A DNA stretch of 26,677 bases from Pseudopedobacter sp036379295 (GTDB lineage Bacteria; Bacteroidota; Bacteroidia; Sphingobacteriales; Sphingobacteriaceae), in contig DASVGY010000195.1 in assembly GCA_036379295.1 (NCBI GenBank), positions 1 through 26,677 of the forward strand, given 5' to 3'. The notes beneath the pieces were generated by a model. It saw nothing but the letters and a program-made list of their open reading frames with translations, ran no database searches and was not told where the DNA came from. Made by a program: the position numbers and the translations under genes. Shown here piece by piece: positions 7,798 to 13,770 of this stretch. Position 1 is the first letter of the stretch. Each line of letters starts with the position of its first letter.

Positions 7798-8676
7798 TTA
7801 CTCTTCTAAATACATATCTACCAAAATATACCATTTCATATCTTCGCCAATTTTCCAAACCCGCACATAGTTGTACTTATTTACCCCAATATTTGCCTTA
7901 CCGTTAGTGTAGGCCAAATCGCCGCTAAAAGCCCGGTCAACAAAAGTTGGGTTTGATGTTACATGCTGGTTTCGTTCATCTATAAAACCAATGGCCTGTT
8001 GTTTGCCAATTAAAGGCAACTGACCCGGAAAATATAAGCGAACATCGTCTGCATAATATTCTGTAAAGTTTTTATTGCCGGTGTTTTTTAGCGCTTTTCC
8101 AAAAAGCTCGTCGGTACTAAAAACAATATCCTCTCTCATCTTCACCTTTTTTGGACCAATTATTTTAGGATATTTATAATTGCTTGGGTCGATAAACTTA
8201 TTTTCAATCGCCGCCGATGGTTTTTTATGGCTAATTCCTGCATCCAAAACTAAGGTCCATTTTTTATTTTTTTCTGCTTTCCAAATCGAAAGGTAATGCC
8301 CGTAAGCGTATTTATCACTTTTTTTTACGGTGTACAATCCTGTTGTAAAGCCAAAATATCCGCTCTTAGCTATCATTGCAAAATCGGGCTTCCAACCCAA
8401 CTCAAAATCAGCCGGTGCTTGCTTGCTGTAGTAATCAATAATATTTAAGGCTTGAGGCCTAAAAACCACACCTCGTTTGGCAGCTACCTGAATAAAGGCC
8501 TGATTTAAACCATTTTTAACAACAAGGTTATTAAAATAAGCTTCCATTTGCACCAAAGAGTTTACGGTTCCGTCTGTTTTTTGTGCAAAGGTTTGCGTTT
8601 GTTGTAAAACCAATAGCGTAAAAATTACTGTTAATGATTTTATTTTGAGTGTTTTATAAAAAAATAAATGATGCAT
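7798..8676 (-). CDS. Secreted protein with two NTF2-like (SnoaL/DUF4440-type) halves
   Basis: A 292-residue protein with an N-terminal signal peptide: hydrophobic core at about residues 14-25, then QTQTFAQ, cleavage likely after Ala31. Two similar-sized halves follow, about 38-165 and 170-292. Each has the alpha-plus-beta pattern of the NTF2-like fold and ends in a strand of the type KWTLVLDAGI / KWYILVDMYLEE, which is the strongest sign of a tandem duplication. FTEYYADDVRLYFPGQLPLIGKQ in the second half is a typical DUF4440/SnoaL phrase. No catalytic set is conserved clearly enough to name a reaction. It is convergent with the DUF5686 gene and diverges from kduD over a 220-bp region that holds a LacI-type operator candidate, so it could be co-regulated with uronate catabolism; that is inference. 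Confidence 0.75.
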   Translation of the reverse strand: MHHLFFYKTLKIKSLTVIFTLLVLQQTQTFAQKTDGTVNSLVQMEAYFNNLVVKNGLNQAFIQVAAKRGVVFRPQALNIIDYYSKQAPADFELGWKPDFAMIAKSGYFGFTTGLYTVKKSDKYAYGHYLSIWKAEKNKKWTLVLDAGISHKKPSAAIENKFIDPSNYKYPKIIGPKKVKMREDIVFSTDELFGKALKNTGNKNFTEYYADDVRLYFPGQLPLIGKQQAIGFIDERNQHVTSNPTFVDRAFSGDLAYTNGKANIGVNKYNYVRVWKIGEDMKWYILVDMYLEE

Positions 8677-8770
8677 TTGAATTATTAATTGTTTAATCTG
8701 ATTTGAAGTTAGCTTATTTTATGAGCTTAATTTTAAGTTTTGTAAATTAATGTAAACAAATAGCACTTAC

Positions 8771-8784
8771 CGGAAACGATTGCA
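8771..8784. promoter_or_regulatory. Candidate LacI-family operator upstream of kduD
   Basis: CGGAAACGATTGCA matches 9 of the 10 fixed positions of the general LacI-family half-palindrome pattern TGnAAnCGnTTnCA, with the central CG at 8777-8778. It is 112 bp before kduD and 94 bp before the divergent minus-strand gene. A weaker AAACGCTTT copy sits at 8852-8865, centred 81 bp away. Many Bacteroidota and proteobacterial uronate genes are controlled by LacI- or GntR-type repressors, but no regulator gene is in the window. Confidence 0.4.
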
Positions 8785-8896
8785 TAAATAAATACCTTAC
8801 TTTGATTAAAAAACCGCTTTAAAATCACTAATCTTGTTTAATTACATTGTCTTCAAACGCTTTAGGACGATGTTTTTATGAACCAAAAATAGGATA

Positions 8897-9658
8897 ATGA
8901 GTTTATTTGATTTAAGTGGGAAAATTGCTTTAGTTACAGGTTGTAACAAAGGGATTGGAAAAGGCATGGCACTGGCACTGGCAAAAGCTGGCGCCGATAT
9001 CATTGGCGTATCTGCCACTATGCCTTTAAGCGGTAGCGCAACCGAATTAGAGGTGCAAAAACTGGGGAAAAAATTTAGCGCCTATCAGTGTGATTTTAGC
9101 GATAGAAAATCTTTGGAAAGTTTTATCGAAAAGGTGAAAGCCGAAAATCCGGTGGTTGATATTTTAGTGAACAATGCGGGTACTATACAAAGAGCACCTA
9201 TTGCAGAGCATCCAAACGAAATGTGGGATAACGTTTTAGCAATTAACCTAGATGCCCCTTTTATTTTAACCCGCGAAATCGGAAAAAGAATGGTAGAACA
9301 AGGTTCTGGAAAAATCATTTTTACTGCATCTCTACTCACTTTTCAAGGCGGCATTACCGTACCCGGCTATGCAGCAAGTAAAGGCGCTATTGGTAGTTTA
9401 GTAAAAGCTTTCGCTAATGAATGGGCCGCAAAAGGAGTAAACGTAAATGCCGTTGCACCGGGCTACATCGCTACAGATAATACCGAAGCTTTACGCAATG
9501 ATGAAGACAGAAGCAAATCAATTTTATCAAGAATACCTGCCGGCAGATGGGGTACACCCGAAGATTTTGGTGGGGTAACCGTTTTCTTAGCATCAAAAGC
9601 TGCAGATTATGTACACGGAACAGTCATCACCGTTGACGGAGGATGGATGGGACGTTAA
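8897..9658 (+). CDS. kduD: 2-dehydro-3-deoxy-D-gluconate 5-dehydrogenase KduD (SDR family)
   Basis: A 253-residue short-chain dehydrogenase that reduces 3-deoxy-D-glycero-2,5-hexodiulosonate to 2-keto-3-deoxygluconate (or the reverse assay reaction) with NAD(P)H in the cytoplasm. The Rossmann motif TGCNKGIGKG is at about residues 15-24, NNAG near 92-95, and the catalytic set Ser145, Tyr158 and Lys162 is intact with the usual spacing. Length and the C-terminal YVHGTVITVDGGWMGR are typical of KduD rather than of fatty-acid FabG. The assignment is reinforced by kduI 118 bp downstream on the same strand with no terminator between, so the two probably form an operon. Confidence 0.93.
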   Translation: MSLFDLSGKIALVTGCNKGIGKGMALALAKAGADIIGVSATMPLSGSATELEVQKLGKKFSAYQCDFSDRKSLESFIEKVKAENPVVDILVNNAGTIQRAPIAEHPNEMWDNVLAINLDAPFILTREIGKRMVEQGSGKIIFTASLLTFQGGITVPGYAASKGAIGSLVKAFANEWAAKGVNVNAVAPGYIATDNTEALRNDEDRSKSILSRIPAGRWGTPEDFGGVTVFLASKAADYVHGTVITVDGGWMGR

Positions 9659-9668
9659 TTAAGATACA

Positions 9669-9704
9669 GAAAGCCTAAAAGCGGAAAGCAAAAGGCTTAA
9701 AGCC
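9669..9704. repeat. AAAGC-phased short repeat between kduD and kduI
   Basis: The segment consists of AAAGC/AAGGC phrases spaced every 7-9 nt (AAAGCC, AAAAGCGG, AAAGC, AAAGGC, AAAGCC) and also carries complementary AAGCCT (9671-9676) and AGGCTT (9693-9698). The same GCGGAAAGC phrase occurs in the P4 region of the SAM riboswitch near 13605-13618. It is noncoding and resembles a dispersed low-complexity repeat rather than a terminator, because no T tract follows. Confidence 0.45.
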
Positions 9705-9776
9705 AAAACTTAATTTCAAAATTTTGCGGTTTAATTCTTAAAAATCGCGACTTAACTATTAAAAAAGATTAAAGAC

Positions 9777-10607
9777 ATGAAACAAAGATATCATAACAGC
9801 CAAAAAGAAGTTAAAGGGATGAACACCGCAGAACTGCGTGAACAGTTTTTGATTGAGGATTTAATGGCCGCAGGTGAAATAAAGTTTACCTACAGCCATT
9901 ACGATAGGGTAATTATTGGTGGCGCTGTGCCAACAAAAGGCGCTTTGGCTTTAGAAAACTTTGAGATGCTAAAAGCCGATTTTTTTTTAGAAAGAAGAGA
10001 AATGGGCGTAATTAACGTAGGCGGAGAAGGCAGTATCAGCGTTGACGGAAAAACTTACGACCTAGCAAAAAAAGATTGTTTATATATTGGCAGAGGTTCA
10101 AAAGGCGTTAGTTTTGCATCTAAAAATCCGAGTTCTCCCGCAGAATTTTATATTTTATCTGCACCGGCTCACAAAGAATATCCAACAACGTTAATGAAAG
10201 AAGCAGATGCAACTCCGGTAGTTTTAGGTACTGCAGAAACATCAAACCACAGAACAATCCATAAATACATTTATGCAGATGGCATTCAAAGCTGCCAGTT
10301 GGTAATGGGTTTAACTACCTTGTCAACGGGTAGTGTTTGGAATACCATGCCATCTCATGTACATGACAGAAGAATGGAAGCCTATTTCTATTTTGATGTT
10401 GCTGCAGACCAAACTGTTTTTCACTTCATGGGCGAACCACAAGAAACCCGCCACATGACGGTTCATAACAACCAGGCAATTATTAGTCCGCCATGGTCTA
10501 TCCACTCTGGTTGTGGAACTACCAATTATTCATTTATTTGGGGAATGGGCGGCGAAAACCAGGATTACGGAGACATGGATGCTGTAGCAATTACCGATTT
10601 AAAATAA
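9777..10607 (+). CDS. kduI: 5-dehydro-4-deoxy-D-glucuronate isomerase KduI
   Basis: A 276-residue cupin-fold metalloenzyme that isomerises 5-keto-4-deoxyuronate, the product released from unsaturated uronic acids after polysaccharide-lyase action, giving the substrate of KduD. The four metal ligands are visible: His194 and His196 in MPSHVHDRR, Glu201 in MEAYFYF, and His243 in PPWSIHSG. The N-terminal MKQRYHNSQKEVKGMNTAEL segment is characteristic of the family, and its length matches the family norm (about 276-280). A strong terminator follows directly, so this is the last gene of the kduD-kduI unit. Confidence 0.96.
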   Translation: MKQRYHNSQKEVKGMNTAELREQFLIEDLMAAGEIKFTYSHYDRVIIGGAVPTKGALALENFEMLKADFFLERREMGVINVGGEGSISVDGKTYDLAKKDCLYIGRGSKGVSFASKNPSSPAEFYILSAPAHKEYPTTLMKEADATPVVLGTAETSNHRTIHKYIYADGIQSCQLVMGLTTLSTGSVWNTMPSHVHDRRMEAYFYFDVAADQTVFHFMGEPQETRHMTVHNNQAIISPPWSIHSGCGTTNYSFIWGMGGENQDYGDMDAVAITDLK

Positions 10608-10612
10608 TCTAG

Positions 10613-10660
10613 AAAAAAGCCTCCGCTCAGCAATAAGCTGTGGTAACGGAGGCTTTTTCG
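10613..10660. terminator. Strong bidirectional terminator after kduI
   Basis: Perfect 12-bp arms AAAAAGCCTCCG (10614-10625) and CGGAGGCTTTTT (10647-10658) lie six bases after the kduI stop. A small inner hairpin (CAGC 10628-10631 with GCTG 10637-10640) stacks within the loop. T and A runs on both sides allow termination in either direction. It separates kduI from uxaC transcriptionally. Confidence 0.9.
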
Positions 10661-10739
10661 ATCGTGTTGGGTTTAAACAAAGAGCTTTAAATCTGGGCTT
10701 TATACATTTAGGCTCCAAAAAATTTATAATACAAACAGC

Positions 10740-12146
10740 ATGAAAAACGGAAACGTAATTCCCGAAGATTTTTTACTGTATTCTGAAAGCGCAAGGATAC
10801 TTTATCACAACTATGCTAAGGATTTACCCATCATAGATTACCATAACCATTTGCCTCCAAATGAAATTGCGGAGAATAAAAACTTCGCCAATATGACGCA
10901 GATTTGGCTAAAAGGAGACCATTACAAATGGCGGGCAATGCGTACTTTGGCGGTTGATGAGCATTTTATCACAGGCAATGCCTCTGACGAAGAAAAATTT
11001 ATGGCCTGGGCAAAAGTTGTTCCGGCAACGGTGCGCAATCCGTTGTTCCACTGGAGCCACATGGAGCTTAAAAAGCCTTTCGGTGTAAACCAATTCTTGA
11101 ACGAAAACTCTGCAAAAGAGATTTACGCACACGGCAACCAACTGTTAGCGCAGAAAGATTTTTCTACACAGGGTTTGTTAAAACAATTCAACGTGAAAAT
11201 GGTGGGTACAACTGATGACCCAACCGATTCCTTAGCGCACCACAAAACGCTGATAGATCAAAACTTTGAAATCAAGGTAAAGCCATCTTTTAGGCCAGAT
11301 AAATCTTTCGCTATCGCTGATGCTAAAACTTATCGCGAGTATGTTAAAAAGCTTTCGTCAGCTTCGGGCATTCAAATCACTGATGTAGAATCCCTAATTG
11401 CTGCTTTACGTAACAGAGTGGATTATTTTGCAGCTCACGGAGCATCTATCGCTGATCACGGTTTAAATAAAATTCCATCGAAAGTATTTTTAACAGACGC
11501 TCAAAAAAGCGAGTTTACTAAACTTTTAAACGGCGAGGTAGATAATTATTCTGATAGCGATGCTTTTGCTGGCTACGTATTAACAGAGGTTTGCAAAATT
11601 TATCACGAAAAAGGTTGGGTACAGCAATTCCACTTAGGTGCAATTAGAAACAACAACCACGGAATGTTACGTAAGTTAGGTCCCGATACCGGCTATGATT
11701 CTATCGGCGATTACTCGCAGGCACAAAGTTTATCTAATTTTCTCGGAAACTTAAGTCTGGATGATCAGCTGGCGAAAACCATTTTATACAATCTTAATCC
11801 GGCAGATAACGATGTTTTTGCCACCATGACCGCCAACTTTGCCGATGGAAAAACTAAAGGAAAAGTACAATTTGGTTCTGGCTGGTGGTTTTTAGACCAA
11901 AAAGACGGCATGGAAAAACAGCTGACTTCTTTATCAAATATGGGCGTGTTAAGCACTTTTGTTGGGATGCTGACTGATTCTCGTAGTTTCCTTTCTTTTC
12001 CTCGTCATGATTATTTTAGAAGAATACTTTGTAACCTTTTAGGTAGCGAAATGGAAAACGGGCAATTACCAAACGACGAAAAATGGATTGGCGGTATTGT
12101 TAGCGATATTTGCTATAATAATGCTAAGGAATATTTTGGGTTGTAA
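10740..12146 (+). CDS. uxaC: Uronate isomerase (glucuronate/galacturonate isomerase) UxaC
   Basis: A 468-residue amidohydrolase-superfamily enzyme converting D-glucuronate to D-fructuronate and D-galacturonate to D-tagaturonate in the cytoplasm. The N-terminal metal motif DYHNHL places His35 and His37, and the GWVQQFHLGAIRNNN phrase in the middle and the C-terminal LSFPRHDYFRRILCNLLG phrase are hallmark segments. Length matches the family (about 465-470). It starts 80 bp after the kduI terminator and ends before a second strong terminator, so it appears to form its own transcription unit. The reductases and dehydratases that normally follow (UxaB/UxuB, UxaA/UxuA) are not in the window. Confidence 0.97.
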   Translation: MKNGNVIPEDFLLYSESARILYHNYAKDLPIIDYHNHLPPNEIAENKNFANMTQIWLKGDHYKWRAMRTLAVDEHFITGNASDEEKFMAWAKVVPATVRNPLFHWSHMELKKPFGVNQFLNENSAKEIYAHGNQLLAQKDFSTQGLLKQFNVKMVGTTDDPTDSLAHHKTLIDQNFEIKVKPSFRPDKSFAIADAKTYREYVKKLSSASGIQITDVESLIAALRNRVDYFAAHGASIADHGLNKIPSKVFLTDAQKSEFTKLLNGEVDNYSDSDAFAGYVLTEVCKIYHEKGWVQQFHLGAIRNNNHGMLRKLGPDTGYDSIGDYSQAQSLSNFLGNLSLDDQLAKTILYNLNPADNDVFATMTANFADGKTKGKVQFGSGWWFLDQKDGMEKQLTSLSNMGVLSTFVGMLTDSRSFLSFPRHDYFRRILCNLLGSEMENGQLPNDEKWIGGIVSDICYNNAKEYFGL

Positions 12147-12149
12147 AAC

Positions 12150-12268
12150 TTAACGTCACCGCAAGGAAACGAGAGGTCTCACAAGCAAAGTTGCCATGCA
12201 AAATGGGAACTTTTCAGATGAAAGGTCTCCTATCGTTGACATAACGAAATTCAAGGATAACTGTTTCT
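12150..12268. repeat. Degenerate palindromic dispersed repeat between uxaC and kdgK
   Basis: The left part, CGTCACCGCAAGGAAACGAG then AGGTCTCACAAG, resembles the CGTCATTGCGAGGAACGAA...TCTCAC type of repeat common in Sphingobacteriaceae intergenic DNA. The right part (about 12222-12250) carries GAAAGGTCTCC and GTTGACATAACG, an approximate inverted counterpart. AGGTCTC occurs on both sides as a direct repeat. No ORF is present. The match is imperfect, consistent with an old decayed copy. Confidence 0.35.
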
Positions 12269-12274
12269 ATCAAG

Positions 12275-12312
12275 CAGGCACAACCGTAACTTAGGTTGAT
12301 GCCTGTTTTTTT
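12275..12312 (+). terminator. Rho-independent terminator after uxaC
   Basis: Arms CAGGCA-CAACC (12275-12285) and GGTTG-A-TGCCTG (12294-12305) pair over 11 bp with one bulged A, followed by seven T. It lies 40 bp before kdgK and so isolates kdgK from uxaC unless there is read-through. Confidence 0.88.
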
Positions 12313-12351
12313 AAACGGAAATTAAATAAACTAAGCTCAAAAGCTAAGCAG

Positions 12352-13368
12352 ATGAAAAAAGTACTTTGTTTTGGCGAACTGCTACTCAGAATATCACCTT
12401 CGCCGGTAAATGATCCAAATTCGGAAAACAATCCCTTTACACTTTATATGGGCGGTGCAGAAGCCAACGCCGCAACAGCGCTTGCCGGCTGGAACGTACC
12501 TGTACGTTATTGCACAGTTTTACCAGATAATTTCATGAGTCGGCATGTAATTGACTATTTAGACTATAAAGGTATTTTTACTTCCTCTATTTTGTTCAGT
12601 GGCGAAAGAATTGGCGTTTACTATTTAGAGCGTGGCGCCGATTTAAAAGGCAGCATGGTTTACGATAGGGCACATTCTTCTTTCTCTGAACTTAAACGTG
12701 GGATGATTGATTGGGAAAAAGTGTTGAGAGATGTTTCTTGGTTCAACTTTACAGCGATTAGCCCCGCATTGAATGAAAATGTTGCCGATGTTTGTTTGGA
12801 AGGTATTGAAGCAGCCTCGAAAAAAGGAATTACCATTTCTTGCGATTTAAACTACCGTTCTAAACTATGGAAATACGGCAAAAAACCGATAGAAATAATG
12901 CCCAAATTAATTGAACATTGCGATGTAGTGATGGGCAATATCTGGTCGGCAAATAGCTTATTGGGTACCCATATTGATTCGGATATTCATAACAAAGACA
13001 CTCGGGCAGCTTATTTAGCTCATGCCGAACTCACTTCCAAAGAAATCATTCAAAAATTTCCGAAAGTAAAAAGCGTGGCAAATACATTTAGGTTTGATAG
13101 CGATGCCAATGAACTTAAGTATTATACCAGTTTATTTACGGATGGAAAATCGTACGAATCGCAAGAGTTCAATTGCGAAGGCGTTGTGGATCGGTCTGGC
13201 AGCGGCGATTGCTTTATGGCAGGTTTAATTTACGGCTTTTATAACGGCAATAAACCCCAGCAAATCATTGATTACGCCACTTCTGCTGCCTTTGGAAAAT
13301 TGCAGGAACAGGGAGATGCTACCGGGCAGGATGTGCTAACTGTTAAAAAAGGCGAGTTAGGAAAATAA
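12352..13368 (+). CDS. kdgK: 2-dehydro-3-deoxygluconokinase (KDG kinase), PfkB family
   Basis: A 338-residue ribokinase-like sugar kinase that should phosphorylate 2-keto-3-deoxygluconate to KDPG using ATP. The N-terminal CFGELLLRISP and MGGAEANAATALAGW phrases are the sugar-binding PfkB signature, and the C-terminal DRSGSGDCFMAGLIYG motif carries the catalytic Asp286 and anion hole. The specific substrate follows from its place after kduD, kduI and uxaC, all of which lead to KDG; PfkB kinases are otherwise hard to separate by sequence. The KDPG aldolase expected as partner is not downstream: methionine genes follow. Confidence 0.88.
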   Translation: MKKVLCFGELLLRISPSPVNDPNSENNPFTLYMGGAEANAATALAGWNVPVRYCTVLPDNFMSRHVIDYLDYKGIFTSSILFSGERIGVYYLERGADLKGSMVYDRAHSSFSELKRGMIDWEKVLRDVSWFNFTAISPALNENVADVCLEGIEAASKKGITISCDLNYRSKLWKYGKKPIEIMPKLIEHCDVVMGNIWSANSLLGTHIDSDIHNKDTRAAYLAHAELTSKEIIQKFPKVKSVANTFRFDSDANELKYYTSLFTDGKSYESQEFNCEGVVDRSGSGDCFMAGLIYGFYNGNKPQQIIDYATSAAFGKLQEQGDATGQDVLTVKKGELGK

Positions 13369-13480
13369 CGTCGGCATAAAGTAATTTCAACACCTTTGTT
13401 AGCTTTTACCACACTTATCTAATTAATTTAGCAGTGGTGTCATGTTGGTAAATTAATCACGGTTTGCAATAAGCTTAGCA

Positions 13481-13512
13481 TTTGCTTTTTACTTAAAATA
13501 TGAGCATTTTTG
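13481..13512 (+). promoter_or_regulatory. Bacteroidota-type promoter of the metH riboswitch transcript
   Basis: TTTG at 13481-13484 and CATTTTTG at 13505-13512 are separated by exactly 20 nt. This fits the Bacteroidota sigma-ABfr pattern (TTTG, about 19-21 nt, TAnnTTTG) with one mismatch. Transcription would begin near 13518, right at the first base pair of the SAM riboswitch P1 helix, which is strong positional support. Confidence 0.65.
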
Positions 13513-13516
13513 CAGC

Positions 13517-13628
13517 GCTTATAGAGAAAGACGGAGGGATTAGACCCAAAGAAGTCTTAGCAACCTGTTTAAAATAAGGTGCTAAATTCTATCCAGTTCC
13601 CGCAAAGCGGAAAGCGGAAAAGATAAGT
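13517..13628 (+). ncRNA. SAM-I (S-box) riboswitch controlling metH
   Basis: This leader folds and reads as a class I S-adenosylmethionine riboswitch. P1 pairs CTTAT (13518-13522) with ATAAG (13623-13627). The conserved core is present in order: GGAGGGATTAGACCC (13533-13547), GAAGTCTTAGCAACC (13551-13565), the P3 partner AAGGTGCTAAATTC (13576-13589), then the P4 hairpin around CCCGCAAAGCGG and the GATAAG closing strand. P4 is followed by an extra AAAGCGG phrase that looks like the AAAGC repeat seen after kduD. High SAM should lower expression of metH and, by read-through, metF. A possible expression platform directly follows. Confidence 0.92.
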
Positions 13629-13661
13629 GAAAGTCTAAAATTACCTACCCGACTTTTCTTA
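13629..13661 (+). terminator. Possible riboswitch expression-platform terminator
   Basis: GAAAGTC (13629-13635) can pair with GACTTTTC (13651-13658), giving a short stem with a bulge and a T-rich 3' side (TTTTCTT). It starts right after the P1 closing strand of the SAM riboswitch, where a SAM-dependent terminator is expected. The stem is weak and A/T-rich, so translational or other control cannot be excluded. Confidence 0.4.
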
Positions 13662-13674
13662 ATAAGCATTTTAG

Positions 13675-13763
13675 TATTGAGATAATAGTATTGAGTATCG
13701 AGATGACTACATCATGGAATTTCCGATACATATTACGCTATACTCAATACGCTGTACTCAATA
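13675..13763. repeat. Inverted repeat between the SAM riboswitch and the metH start
   Basis: The left arm 13675-13698 (TATTGAG, 6 nt, GTATTGAGTAT) and the right arm 13740-13763 are inverted copies with the same 6-nt internal spacing and 18 identical conserved positions, enclosing a 41-nt loop. The phrase AGTATTGAG / AGTATCGAG also recurs in the flanks of the four-helix-bundle cassette. An upstream ATG at 13714 lies in the loop and is in frame with metH, but it encodes only repeat-derived residues. Confidence 0.75.
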
Positions 13764-13770
13764 CTCAGAA

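Noticed and set aside
8801..8836. Bacteroidota-type promoter for kduD (TTTG and TAATCTTG)
   Set aside because: The spacing is 24 nt, longer than usual, and the -7 box has a mismatch; too weak to list as a feature.
13369..13480. Terminator after kdgK
   Set aside because: CCAC/GTGG and CTAA/TTAG pairings can form near 13409-13436, but there is no T tract and the stem is interrupted.
13714..13770. N-terminal extension of metH from an upstream in-frame ATG
   Set aside because: The 19 extra residues are encoded by the loop and right arm of an inverted repeat, and the ATG at 13771 gives the normal MetH N-terminus.
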